In this document: piece after piece, positions 29,615 through 38,131 of the stretch
How the letters are laid out: each line of letters starts with the position of its first letter
Numbering within the stretch: the first letter of the stretch is position 1
Assembly (NCBI RefSeq): GCF_000204195.1
Contig: NZ_AFBG01000018.1
Location: forward strand, 1 to 64,000
Length of the DNA: 64,000 nt
Reading direction: 5' to 3'
Source: Acidovorax radicis N35
Lineage (GTDB): Bacteria > Pseudomonadota > Gammaproteobacteria > Burkholderiales > Burkholderiaceae_C
Made by a program: the position numbers and the translations under genes
Notes under the pieces: model-generated
Databases searched by the model: none
The model's input: the letters and a program-made list of their open reading frames with translations, nothing else
Told to the model about the DNA's origin: nothing

Positions 29615-30103
29615 ATGAACATCCCTTCACACCAACTCAGCATGACGGTGCTGATGTCTCCCGACATGGCCAATTTCTCCGGCAATGTGCACGGCGGGGC
29701 CATTCTCAAGCTGCTGGACCAGGTGGCCTATTCGTGCGCAAGCCGCTATTCGGCCTGCTATGTGGTGACACTGAGCGTAGACCAGGTGATGTTCCTGCAG
29801 CCCATCCATGTGGGGGAGCTGGTGACCTTCCTGGCCAGCGTGAACTACACCGGTTCCTCGTCGATGGAGGTCGGCATCAAGGTGGTGGCCGAAGACATCC
29901 GCTCGCAGGTGGTGCGGCATGTGAACAGCTGCTTCTTCACGATGGTGGCCGTGGACGAGGCGCGCAAGCCGGTGCAGGTGCCGCCGCTGTCGCCTTCCAC
30001 GCCCGACGAACGCCGCCGCTGGGATGCGGCACTGCTGCGCAAGTCCTTGCGCAAGGAGCTGGCGGAGCGTTTCAGGCAGGTGCGCGAGACCGCTGGCGGG
30101 TAG
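29615..30103 (+). CDS. Acyl-CoA thioesterase (hotdog fold, YciA/BFIT type)
   Basis: 162 aa. Hotdog domain with the catalytic-site motif GNVHGGAILKLLDQVAY, where the HGG and the following Asp are the conserved residues, then VTLSVDQVMFLQPIHVGE. The C-terminal 35 residues are a charged helix (ERRRWDAALLRKSLRKELAE). Hydrolyses acyl-CoA to free acid and CoA. Divergent from the hydroxylase gene by about 120 bases. Confidence 0.88.
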   Translation: MNIPSHQLSMTVLMSPDMANFSGNVHGGAILKLLDQVAYSCASRYSACYVVTLSVDQVMFLQPIHVGELVTFLASVNYTGSSSMEVGIKVVAEDIRSQVVRHVNSCFFTMVAVDEARKPVQVPPLSPSTPDERRRWDAALLRKSLRKELAERFRQVRETAGG

Positions 30104-30116
30104 GCCGGGAACCCGG

Positions 30117-30150
30117 AACAAAAAAGGGCCCCTGCATGGCAGGAGCCCTT
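30117..30150 (-). terminator. Terminator of the GH5 cellulase gene
   Basis: AAGGGC, CCTGC and GCAGG, GCCCTT form a stem around ATG. On the minus strand a T-run of six follows (CCCTTTTTTGTT). It lies between the convergent thioesterase and cellulase genes. Confidence 0.82.
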
Positions 30151-30172
30151 GTTCAATGGGGGAAAAAGTTGC

Positions 30173-31612
30173 TTAGCGCGCGGCGCAGAAACCGAATTCG
30201 GCCGCTGCCCCGGGGGCGAGGGTCTTGTTCCAGTCCACACCGGACGCGTTCAGGTTGCTGCCCGCCTGCGACCAGGTGGCATTCCACAGGTTGTTGACGG
30301 TGCCGCTCACGGGGATGGTTATGGCCCAGTTGCCCGCGGCAGTACCTTGGTTGGTGACCCGAACCCGCTGGCAATAGCCTGAGTTCCAGACGCTGTCCAT
30401 CATCTCCTGCACCGAGAAACCGCCGGCAGGCGTTGGCGTGGTGGGCGTGGTTGGGGTCGTGGGAGTGGTTGGTGTTGTCGGGGTGGTGGGCGTCGTGCCA
30501 TCGCCCCAGAGCCGCTGCAGCAGCTGGACCTTGTCGGTGCGCACGGTGGTCCAGTCGTCATCCAGAATGCCGCCGGTGTCGCCACTGTTGGGGTTCCACG
30601 ACCAGTAGAAGCCGCTGCGCATGCCCTTGCCGACCATGTAGTCCACCAGCGCGTTCTGCCACAACACGTCGCGCGCATCGCCACGGCCAAACTTGCCGCC
30701 GAACTCGCCCAGCATCACGGCATAGCCCGCCTGCACGAACTGGCCGAAATGCTGGTCCCAGATGGCCGGCATGTTGCTCGGGAAGTTGGAGGCGTTGAAG
30801 TAGGGCTGCACATAGACATCGGGCCCATAGGTGTGCGGCGCCAGCAGCAGGCGGTTGGCCGGAATGTTCAGGGGCGTGCAGGCCAGGGGTTCCAGGTTGC
30901 CACCCCAGAAGTGCGCGTTGCCGCCCGAGCAGCTGGGGTTCTCGCCGATGCCTTCCACGGCGATCAGCCATTGAGGCGCCACTTGCAGCACGGCCGCTGC
31001 GGCGCGCTCGGCCGCGCGGTTCCAGTCCGTGGCGTTGTTGCCGGTGCCCCAGGTGGCCGCGCCGTGGGGTTCGTTCTTGATGTCCAGGCCGATCACGCCG
31101 GGCACGCCTGCGTAGCGCTGCGCCACAAAGGTCAGGTCGCTGATCCACTGCTGCTCGCTGTAGCCGGGGGTGTACCAGAGTTCACTGATGGTCTGGCAAT
31201 CGGGGGTGTGGTGGTCCAGCAGCACATACATGCCACGGTTGCTCAGCTCGCTGACGACCTTGTCCATCACCTGGATGGCTGACAGGCCCTGCAGATCGGC
31301 ATTGCGGCCGTAGTCGATGCTGTCGGGCGGGGCCGAGCCGTGCAGGGTGGCGGGGCAAAACGGCAGGCGCACGGCATTGAAGCCCTGGGCCTGCATCTGC
31401 GTGATCATGTCGGTCCAGTTGCGTGCCCACAGGCCATGCACCACGTGGTTGTTGGTCTCAAAGCCAAACCAGTTCACGCCGCGCAGCTGGATGGCCTTGC
31501 CTGCACCGTCCAGCACCTTGCCTGCATTGATTTCGTAGCTCCAGGCCATGCTGGTGCTTGCCAGCAGGCAACCGGCCAACGCCAGGCTCTTGCACAGGGT
31601 GGTGATCTTCAT
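30173..31612 (-). CDS. Secreted cellulase: GH5 catalytic domain, TTP linker, CBM2-like domain
   Basis: 479 aa. Signal peptide at 1-25 (cut near MAWS-YE). GH5 domain at about 26-370: LRGVNWFGFE, general acid/base Glu181 in DIKNEPHG, nucleophile Glu303 in MLGEFGGKFG, aromatic YWSWNPNSGDTGG. Then a linker of seven TTP repeats (about 373-394) and a C-terminal carbohydrate-binding domain at about 400-479 with paired cysteines at 414 and 476, of the CBM2 type. Endo-beta-1,4-glucanase activity is expected. Secreted cellulases of this build are frequent in plant-associated Comamonadaceae and Ralstonia. Monocistronic with its own terminator. Confidence 0.92.
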   Translation of the reverse strand: MKITTLCKSLALAGCLLASTSMAWSYEINAGKVLDGAGKAIQLRGVNWFGFETNNHVVHGLWARNWTDMITQMQAQGFNAVRLPFCPATLHGSAPPDSIDYGRNADLQGLSAIQVMDKVVSELSNRGMYVLLDHHTPDCQTISELWYTPGYSEQQWISDLTFVAQRYAGVPGVIGLDIKNEPHGAATWGTGNNATDWNRAAERAAAAVLQVAPQWLIAVEGIGENPSCSGGNAHFWGGNLEPLACTPLNIPANRLLLAPHTYGPDVYVQPYFNASNFPSNMPAIWDQHFGQFVQAGYAVMLGEFGGKFGRGDARDVLWQNALVDYMVGKGMRSGFYWSWNPNSGDTGGILDDDWTTVRTDKVQLLQRLWGDGTTPTTPTTPTTPTTPTTPTTPTPAGGFSVQEMMDSVWNSGYCQRVRVTNQGTAAGNWAITIPVSGTVNNLWNATWSQAGSNLNASGVDWNKTLAPGAAAEFGFCAAR

Positions 31613-31770
31613 GGCTTACGCGTCTCCCGAAAGTGTTGTGTGTCTGGCGTGAAAAAGGGGCCGGTCCGCTGCAGCCGGGCTACCGCCTGTCCGTGGGCGG
31701 AGTGTGGGCGCTCTGCCCATCCGCCGCCGTTTCCAATGGCTGTCAATTGTAAGTGCCTGTTGCACCCATT

Positions 31771-32484
31771 TCAGGCGGCTCCACGGCTGCGTCCGGCCAG
31801 CGAGACCGCCTGCAGCGAAAGTCCGTCGATTTCGTTGGTGATGCCGGAAAGTACGTTCGCCACCACGGCGAATTCCCGTCCGTGCTGGCCTGCGCGGGCC
31901 GCCATGACCTGGGCATTGAAGCTGACCACCTTGGCCTCGCGGGCCACCGTCTGGATCGACGCCACAATGCCTGCCAGCTCCTTCATGAGGGTTTCGGACT
32001 TCGCCTTGCCCACCTGGTCGAACACCGTGGTGGCGGTATTGAGCGCCTCCAGCACACTGTCGGTGGTTTGTACGAGCCGGTCCAGCACTTCCTCGACGCG
32101 TGGGCTGCGGCGTTCCGTGAAGTCCAGCGCGGTGCCTACCTGTTGTGCAAAGGCGTCGATGGTGGCGCCCACGCCGCTGGGGCCTTGGTACACCTTGCGG
32201 ATGCGGTCGGCATCGGCGGTATCAAGGTGGCGCGGCGTATCTACCAACGTGGCCTGGCTGGTGGTGAACAGTGCCAGCGTGCTGCGTGCTGCTTTCAGAT
32301 GCAGGTCGCTGCCGCCCGCTGCCAGCACGGTCTGCAGCACCATGCGTTGGGACAGCATGCGCTGGCGCGCTGCGAGGTTGACCAGCGACATCTCGTTGTC
32401 GCGGGGTGCCGATGACGGGGCCACGGAGGGGGTGAAGGGCGCTGGAGTGGTGCCGGTGCGTGGGGAAAGGGAATAGGCTGCCAT
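31771..32484 (-). CDS. Soluble P-box protein with a short chemoreceptor-like C-terminus
   Basis: 237 aa from the ATG at 32484. No signal peptide or membrane helix is visible, so it should be cytoplasmic. A PilJ/NarX-type P-box lies at about 35-47 (LVNLAARQRMLSQRMVLQ). The C-terminal 60 residues (REAKVVSFNAQVMAARAGQH and REFAVVANVLSGI) match the hairpin tip of methyl-accepting chemotaxis proteins but are far shorter than a normal signalling domain. It is the last gene of the nitrate block, 273 bases after cobA, so a role in sensing nitrate or nitrite is possible. A complete function cannot be assigned. Confidence 0.72.
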   Translation of the reverse strand: MAAYSLSPRTGTTPAPFTPSVAPSSAPRDNEMSLVNLAARQRMLSQRMVLQTVLAAGGSDLHLKAARSTLALFTTSQATLVDTPRHLDTADADRIRKVYQGPSGVGATIDAFAQQVGTALDFTERRSPRVEEVLDRLVQTTDSVLEALNTATTVFDQVGKAKSETLMKELAGIVASIQTVAREAKVVSFNAQVMAARAGQHGREFAVVANVLSGITNEIDGLSLQAVSLAGRSRGAA

Positions 32485-32757
32485 GGGGGTCCTTTCGCGC
32501 ATTGCATTCAGATACATGTTTCAAGCAATACCCGGGCCAATGTGCTGGATGCGCGTTGCAAAAAAGGGAGTTTTCTGTGCTTGCCGCGCGTCTCTGTGGC
32601 GGCGCTAGGCGGGGCAGTCCAGGTGCCTCGTCGCAAAGGGGCAAGCAAGGCCTGCTCCGGCCAACAAGCGTGGGAAGCGGGCCAGGATGCACCGGCATGG
32701 CGCGCACCCCGTGCACCAGAGTTGCCGGTACGTCGGGAGACCCTGCCTTGCGGGGTT

Positions 32758-33591
32758 CTACACGGCGCGCCGCGCCAGCGGGGCGTCAGCGGCGGCATCC
32801 TGCGATGCCAGGGCCACGCCGCGCACCACATCGCCCACCACGATCACCGACGGGCTGGCCAGCCCGTCGCGCGTGATGGTGGCGTGCAGCGCACCCAGGG
32901 TGGTGACCGCATGCCGCTGGTGTGGCAGGCTGGCGTGCTGGATGATGGCCACGGGTGTGCTGGCGGGCAGGCCGGTGAGCAGTTCCTGCTCGATGGTGGC
33001 AGCGCCACTCACGCCCATGTAGATCACCAGCGTGAGCTTGGCGTCGCGGGCCGTGGCGGCCAGCTGGCGCCAGTCGGTGCCCGCGTCGCCGGGCTTGGCG
33101 TGGCCGGTGACAAACACCACGCCGTGGGCATGCTCACGGTGGGTGAGCGGTGCGCCCAGCGAGGTCAGGCCCGCCAGGCCCGCCGTGATGCCGTTGACCA
33201 CAGTGACGGGCACACCAGCGGCGCGCAGGTGCTCCACTTCTTCACCACCACGGCCAAAGATGAACGGATCGCCACCCTTGAGACGCACCACGTTCTCGCC
33301 TTCGTTCACCGCCATCAGCATCAGTTTTTCAATGAAGGCCTGGGGGGTGCTCTTGCAGCCGCCGCGCTTGCCCACGTAGATGATGCGGGCCGTGGGGGAT
33401 GCGTGTGCCACGATGGCATCGCTCACCAGGTCATCCACCAGCAGCACGGTGGCCGCCTGGATGGCCTTGAGCGCCTTGATAGTCAGCAGCTCTGGGTCGC
33501 CCGGGCCTGCGCCGACCAGCGTGCAGCTGCCGCCGGTGCCCAGGTGGGGTGTGGAGGGGGGCAGGGTGGTGGTGGGCGTGGGGCGGCTCAT
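32758..33591 (-). CDS. cobA: Uroporphyrinogen-III C-methyltransferase (SUMT)
   Basis: 277 aa. Its ATG overlaps the ybiB stop (ATGA), so it is translationally coupled. Tetrapyrrole methylase fold: CTLVGAGPGDPELLTIKALK, DDLVSDAIV, VVRLKGGDPFIFGRGGEE and GITAGLAGLTSLGAPLTHR. Makes precorrin-2, the precursor of sirohaem required by NirB, which explains its place in the nitrate/nitrite operon. Only the methylase domain is present; the oxidase and ferrochelatase steps must be supplied elsewhere. Confidence 0.93.
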   Translation of the reverse strand: MSRPTPTTTLPPSTPHLGTGGSCTLVGAGPGDPELLTIKALKAIQAATVLLVDDLVSDAIVAHASPTARIIYVGKRGGCKSTPQAFIEKLMLMAVNEGENVVRLKGGDPFIFGRGGEEVEHLRAAGVPVTVVNGITAGLAGLTSLGAPLTHREHAHGVVFVTGHAKPGDAGTDWRQLAATARDAKLTLVIYMGVSGAATIEQELLTGLPASTPVAIIQHASLPHQRHAVTTLGALHATITRDGLASPSVIVVGDVVRGVALASQDAAADAPLARRAV

Positions 33592-34511
33592 GGGGATGTC
33601 TCCGAAACTGTTTGATCGGCAAGTCGCAAGATATGTTCCACCTGCCGTTTGATGGCCGGCGGGATCGGCAACTCGCCGGCCATCACGCAGCGCGTGTAGG
33701 CCGCCGTGGTGGCCACGTCGATCTCTGCAGGCAGGCCGGGCACTTCGCTGGCCGTGCCAGGCTGCTGGGATTCCAGGACCTGGTGCACGCCGCGCACAAA
33801 ACCGTCGTAGCGGGGCGTGCGGCGGGGGTCGGTGGCGACCTCGCCTTCCAGGCCACGCGAGAGCAGTGCTGTCATGCCCAGCGTGCCGAACGTGGTTTGC
33901 AGCATCTCGAAGTATTCGGGGTGCGTGTAGGCCGTGACCACGACCGAGGGCCCTGCGCACGGGCTCATCAGCTTGACCACGCTGTGCCCCGGGTTGCGCA
34001 GGCCTACCACCTCGCGCACCGACAGCAGGCGCGCCAGGCCCGCGTGCAGGTGTTGGGTGTGGATGTGGCGCACCGTGCCATTTGCTATCTTTTCAGGAGC
34101 TTTTAGCGCAGGTATATCAAGCGCCAGCAGCACATCCGATGCCAAAATGCGGCGCGCCTCGGTGCGCATGCCATGCAGCAGCACGGGCAGGCCCTCACGT
34201 GCCAGCAGCAGGGCCAGTAGCGGTGTCAGCACCGGCAGCTTGCGCGCACCGTTGTAGCTGGGCAGCACGATGAGCGGGCGGTCGGTGGCGGGCAGCAGGG
34301 CCAGGCGCTGGTGCGTGGCATCGAGAAAGCCGCACATCTCCTCCGAGGTCTCGCCCTTGATGCGCATGGCCAGGCAAAAGGCGCCGATCTCCAGGTCGCT
34401 CACCTGACCATCCAGCACTTGGCCGAACAGATCCGTGGCCTGCTCACGCGTGAGCGGCTTGGCACCGCGTGCGCCACGGCCGATCTCTTTGATGTACTGG
34501 CTAATGCCCAT
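33588..34511 (-). CDS. ybiB: YbiB family (anthranilate phosphoribosyltransferase-like DNA-binding protein)
   Basis: 307 aa. Nucleoside phosphorylase/TrpD fold: YIKEIGRGARGAKPLTREQA, LPSYNGARKLPVLTPLLALL, VVGLRNPGHSVVKLMSPC. It differs from TrpD in the catalytic loops, as YbiB proteins do; E. coli YbiB binds nucleic acid. Often found between nitrate reductase and cobA in betaproteobacteria. The stretch ALDIPALKAPEKIANGTV is encoded by an AGCGCTT repeat copy (34081-34130). Confidence 0.88.
   Translation of the reverse strand: MGISQYIKEIGRGARGAKPLTREQATDLFGQVLDGQVSDLEIGAFCLAMRIKGETSEEMCGFLDATHQRLALLPATDRPLIVLPSYNGARKLPVLTPLLALLLAREGLPVLLHGMRTEARRILASDVLLALDIPALKAPEKIANGTVRHIHTQHLHAGLARLLSVREVVGLRNPGHSVVKLMSPCAGPSVVVTAYTHPEYFEMLQTTFGTLGMTALLSRGLEGEVATDPRRTPRYDGFVRGVHQVLESQQPGTASEVPGLPAEIDVATTAAYTRCVMAGELPIPPAIKRQVEHILRLADQTVSETSP
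34081..34130. repeat. AGCGCTT bipartite repeat, copy R5 (inside ybiB)
   Basis: TTTGCTATCTTTTCAGGAGC then TTTTAGCGCAGG..ATCAAGCGCCAGCAG. The two halves are in the usual order, with substitutions that keep the reading frame open. Confidence 0.65.
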
Positions 34512-34539
34512 GGTCTTTTTTTGGCGGATCGGTGAAACA

Positions 34540-34612
34540 GGGCTCCAGCGTCGTTATCTCGGCTTGCCGTACGCAAGCACTGTCTGCGCCGAGATGCCTA
34601 GCTGGAGCCCAG
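34540..34612. repeat. Palindromic structured element, copy P2 (nasA-ybiB gap)
   Basis: Outer arms GGGCTCCAG and CTGGAGCCC. Core on the plus strand: CGTCGTT, stem arm ATCTCGG, CTTGCCGTACGCAAGC, ACTGTCTGCG, stem arm CCGAGAT, GCCTA. Stem arms are perfect reverse complements but differ in sequence from those of P1 (20540-20640), while the segments between them are nearly the same. CTTGC-CGTAC-GCAAG forms the apical hairpin. It lies between two genes transcribed on the minus strand. Confidence 0.8.
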
Positions 34613-34677
34613 TTGCACCAATCCTGGTGTCTTGGGGGATATGTTCGCTATTTTCCTGCAACCTAGAGAACTTTTCG

Positions 34678-37515
34678 TTATATGGCGGCCTGTGCCAGGG
34701 GCTTGGACGCCAGCGGCCCCGTAGCGCGCACCATGCGCTTGAGTTCGGGCAGGCACGAGCCGCAGTTGGTGCCGCAGCGCAGCTTGCCCTGCAGCTGGGC
34801 CAGGCGGTCGTCGTCGGTGCCGTGGCAGCGCGCCAGCTCGGCGGTGATGGCGGTGTCCGTCACGTTGAAGCAGGTGCACACCGATTTGCCGCGCGACTGC
34901 ACGGCCACGGGTGCCTTGGCGCCGGGGACCAGCAGCAGGCGGCCATAAGTTTGCGCGGGCAGCTCTTCCTGCAGCAGGGTCTTGAGCCAGCCCTCGGCGC
35001 TGGTGTCGCCTGCCAGCACGATGCCTTCGAGCGTGGTGGTGTCACCGTGGCGTGCCAGCCGCGCGGCGCGGCGCTGGCCGCGTTTTTTGTCGGCGTAGCG
35101 CAGCGTGTCGGTGGTGGCCAGTCCCATCAGGGCTTCGATGCGTTCCACCGTGGCGTCCGGCGGGGCTTCGTGCGCGGCGGCGCGCAGCAGCACACCCACG
35201 CGCTCGCGCCCGGGTTCGCCCAGCGGCGTGTTGTTGCTGAAGGGCACACAACTGGCAAACGGGAACTGCGCCATCAGTGCGGACAGCGCCTCGCGCGTGG
35301 CCTGGGCGCTGCTGGCGGGCAGCCAGGCCATCGCCAGCAGCGTCCAGGGCAGCTCGGCCTTGAGCACCTTCACGGCCGCGTGCTTGAGCTCGGGCTGCTT
35401 GGACGTGGGGCAGTAGGCCGAGGTGGTGAGCGCGTTCACGCCTGCCAAGCGCTCGCCGGTGGACGAGCAGCCGCTCAAGAACTCGCTGCCCCAGTGCATG
35501 GCCATGAAGGCCTGCGACAGGCCCACGGTGGTGTCGGCCTGCGCAGGCACCACGATGGTGCCGCGCTTGCTCGTCACATAGACCAGGTCGCCGTTCTTCA
35601 GGCCGCGCCGCTCCATGTCCTGCGGGTGCAGCTGCACGCTGGGCTCGGCCACATGGCCAAACAGGCGGCCCAGCGTGCCGGTGCGCGTCATGCCGTGCCA
35701 CTGGTCGCGCAGGCGGCCCGTGGTCAGGCTGAAGGGGTAGCGCGATTCGCGTTGTTCGGCCGTAGGCAACCAGGCGTGTGCTGCAAAACGTGCGCGGCCG
35801 TCGGCGGTGGGGAAAACGCCGTCTTCGTACAGGCGGGCCTTGCCGGTGGTGGCGCCCTCGGGCAGCGGCCACTGTTGTGGCCCTTGGGATTCGAGCATGT
35901 CCCATGACAGGCCGGTGATGTCCAGGTCGCGGCCGCGCGTGCTTTCGCGGTGTTCGTTCCACACGGTTTCGGCGCCCTGGTCGGCGTCGTCAGTGGTGTA
36001 GGGGAACAGCGTGGGCTGGCCGGGGCGCAGGCGTGCCTCCAGCTGGTGCGCAAACTGCACCGCGATGGCCCAGTCGTGGCGTGTTTCGCCGGGGGCGGAC
36101 ACGGCAGAGCGCACGCGCGAGATGCGGCGCTCGCTGTTGGTCACCGTGCCGGTTTTTTCACCCCAGGTGGTGGCGGGCAGCAGCAGGTCGGCATAGGCGC
36201 AGGTGGCGGCGGTGGCAAAGGCCTCCTGCACCACCACGAACTCGGCGCGCTGCAGTGCGCGGCGCACGGTGGCCTGGTCGGGCATGCTCTGCGCGGGGTT
36301 GGTGCAGGCGATCCACAGGGCTTTGATCTCACCATCGGCGGCGGCCTGGAACATCTCCACCGCTGTCTTGCCGGGCTTGCTGGGCACATCGGCCACGCCC
36401 CACAGCGCGGCCACTTCGGCGCGGTGCTGCGGGTTGGCCAGGTCGCGGTGGGCGGTCAGCAAATTGGCCAGGCCCCCCACTTCGCGGCCGCCCATGGCGT
36501 TGGGCTGGCCCGTCAGGCTGAACGGGCCTGCACCGGGCTTGCCGATCTGCGCGGTGGCCAGGTGCAGGTTGACGAGCGCTGCGTTCTTGGCCGTGCCGCT
36601 GCTGCTCTGGTTCAGGCCCTGGCAGTACAGGCTCAACGTAGCCTTGGACGTGGCAAACCACTTGGCGGCTGTGGTCAGGTCGGCCACCGAAATGCCACAC
36701 ACCTGGGCCACACGGTCGGGCGTGGCTTCGCGCACCAGGGCCTTGAGTTCGTCAAAGCCCGTGGTGTGCGCGCCGATGTAGGCGGCGTCGATCCAGCCTT
36801 CCCACAGCATGATGTGCAGCATGCCGTTGAACAGCATCACGTCGCTGCCGGGCTGGATAGGCAGGAACAGGTCAGCCATGCCGGCCGTGTCGGTGCGGCG
36901 CGGGTCGGCCACGATGACCTTCATGCCGGGGTTGGCGGCGCGTGCGTCTTCGATGCGGCGAAACAAGATGGGGTGCGCCCAGGCTGCGTTGCTGCCCACG
37001 ATGAACAGGCACTGCGCGTGTTTTACGTCGTCGTAGCAGGCGGGTGGCGCGTCGGCGCCCAGCGTCTGCTTGTAGCCCGCCACGGCGCTGCTCATGCACA
37101 GGCGCGAGTTGGTGTCGATGTTGTTGGTGCCGATCAGGCCCTTGGCGAGCTTGTTGAAGACGTAGTAGTCCTCGGTCAGCAACTGGCCGCTCACGTAAAA
37201 GCTCACGGCGTCGGGGCCGTGCTGCTGGATGGTGTGGGCAAACTTCTCGGTGGCCAGGCCCAGGGCCGCGTCCCATGAGATGGCGCGTGGAGCATCGCTG
37301 CGTTGCAGACGTTGCTGCGGCTGCAGCAGCCGGGTCTGCAGCGTGATGGGGCTGCTGGCCGTGAGGTGCAGGGTCGAGCCCTTGGTGCACAGGCGGCCAA
37401 AGTTGGCGGGGTGGTTTGGGTCGCCCCGCACCCCAGTGATCTGGGGGCCGTCGCTTTCGATGATCACGCCGCAGCCTACGCCACAGTAGGGGCAGGTGGA
37501 TTTGGTTTCTTGCAT
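34678..37515 (-). CDS. nasA: Assimilatory nitrate reductase catalytic subunit (Mo-bis-MGD, 4Fe-4S, C-terminal 2Fe-2S)
   Basis: 945 aa from the ATG at 37515 (MQETKSTCPYCGVGCG). Reduces nitrate to nitrite in the cytoplasm. N-terminal cysteines CPYCGVGC and the later GRLCTKG bind the 4Fe-4S cluster; a molybdopterin oxidoreductase domain follows, then the MGD-binding C-terminal domain (LTTGRLRDQWHGMTRTGTLG). The last 60 residues are a BFD-like 2Fe-2S domain (CTCFNV and CGTNCGSC), typical of assimilatory enzymes of the Klebsiella NasA / Paracoccus NasC type and absent from Nap or Nar. It follows nirD in the nirB operon. Confidence 0.95.
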   Translation of the reverse strand: MQETKSTCPYCGVGCGVIIESDGPQITGVRGDPNHPANFGRLCTKGSTLHLTASSPITLQTRLLQPQQRLQRSDAPRAISWDAALGLATEKFAHTIQQHGPDAVSFYVSGQLLTEDYYVFNKLAKGLIGTNNIDTNSRLCMSSAVAGYKQTLGADAPPACYDDVKHAQCLFIVGSNAAWAHPILFRRIEDARAANPGMKVIVADPRRTDTAGMADLFLPIQPGSDVMLFNGMLHIMLWEGWIDAAYIGAHTTGFDELKALVREATPDRVAQVCGISVADLTTAAKWFATSKATLSLYCQGLNQSSSGTAKNAALVNLHLATAQIGKPGAGPFSLTGQPNAMGGREVGGLANLLTAHRDLANPQHRAEVAALWGVADVPSKPGKTAVEMFQAAADGEIKALWIACTNPAQSMPDQATVRRALQRAEFVVVQEAFATAATCAYADLLLPATTWGEKTGTVTNSERRISRVRSAVSAPGETRHDWAIAVQFAHQLEARLRPGQPTLFPYTTDDADQGAETVWNEHRESTRGRDLDITGLSWDMLESQGPQQWPLPEGATTGKARLYEDGVFPTADGRARFAAHAWLPTAEQRESRYPFSLTTGRLRDQWHGMTRTGTLGRLFGHVAEPSVQLHPQDMERRGLKNGDLVYVTSKRGTIVVPAQADTTVGLSQAFMAMHWGSEFLSGCSSTGERLAGVNALTTSAYCPTSKQPELKHAAVKVLKAELPWTLLAMAWLPASSAQATREALSALMAQFPFASCVPFSNNTPLGEPGRERVGVLLRAAAHEAPPDATVERIEALMGLATTDTLRYADKKRGQRRAARLARHGDTTTLEGIVLAGDTSAEGWLKTLLQEELPAQTYGRLLLVPGAKAPVAVQSRGKSVCTCFNVTDTAITAELARCHGTDDDRLAQLQGKLRCGTNCGSCLPELKRMVRATGPLASKPLAQAAI

Positions 37516-37529
37516 GGCGTGGATTCCAG

Positions 37530-37588
37530 ATATTTTTGGACTCCAGCGCTTATTGATAAAGCGCTGGAAGCTATTTATTTGATAGCGT
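37530..37588. repeat. AGCGCTT bipartite repeat, copy R6
   Basis: CCAGCGCTTATTGATAAAGCGCTGG is an almost perfect palindrome, followed by the AT-rich arm GCTATTTATTTGATAGC with its own complementary ends. It sits between nirD and the nitrate reductase start. Confidence 0.85.
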
Positions 37589-37639
37589 TGGTGGTCGATG
37601 GGCCTTTGGACCTGCGGACAGAGGGGGCGGGGCGGGTGT

Positions 37640-38038
37640 TCAGGCCGCCAGGCCGCGCCGCACCGGCCCTGCCAGGGGCCGTGCCAGATCGAGCGCATGC
37701 GAATCCAGCTCCAGGGCATCCAGGTACACCGCGCCATCTTCCACCTTCACGGCGAACTTGGGCGTGCAGCCTTCGTCGGGCGCGGACGCCTGCCCGTCGC
37801 ACAGGCCGATGGTCCAGTTGTGCAGCGGGCAGGCCACGTGGGTGCCAAACACGATGCCCTGCGACAGCGGGCCGCCCTTGTGCGGGCAGCGGTCCAGCAG
37901 CGCGAACACGCCCCCGGCGTCGTTGCGGAACACGGCCACATCCAGGCCCTGGGGGCGCGCCACGCGGCGCGAGCCCAGCTCGGGGATGTCCTCCACGCGG
38001 CAGATCAGCTTCCATTGCGGGGTGTGGGTCGTGGTCAT
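37640..38038 (-). CDS. nirD: Nitrite reductase [NAD(P)H] small subunit NirD
   Basis: 132 aa. Rieske-like fold with the 2Fe-2S ligands CPHKGGPLSQG and CPLHNW both complete. NirD is the small partner of the sirohaem nitrite reductase NirB, which reduces nitrite to ammonium. Unusually, a P-box protein gene separates it from nirB here. Confidence 0.93.
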   Translation of the reverse strand: MTTTHTPQWKLICRVEDIPELGSRRVARPQGLDVAVFRNDAGGVFALLDRCPHKGGPLSQGIVFGTHVACPLHNWTIGLCDGQASAPDEGCTPKFAVKVEDGAVYLDALELDSHALDLARPLAGPVRRGLAA

Positions 38039-38131
38039 CGCGGTTCCTTCGGTGTCTTTGGATGTTGTTGGGGAGCCTGCCAGGGTCTTCGTGGGGCGGC
38101 TCGTTATTTGTTGGGGGCTTGTGGCAGTTTC

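Noticed and set aside
30424..30495. Repeat array considered as CRISPR or tandem repeat locus
   Set aside because: The repeats are nine bases, contiguous and in frame, encoding the TTP linker of the cellulase. There are no spacers.
34540..34612. P2 considered as an ordinary terminator of the nitrate reductase gene
   Set aside because: There is no T-run on the minus strand after it, and its internal scaffold is shared with P1, so a simple terminator does not explain it.
35950..37278. Plus-strand open frame of 442 codons
   Set aside because: Antisense to the nitrate reductase gene, which carries all cofactor motifs; the plus-strand translation is low-complexity.
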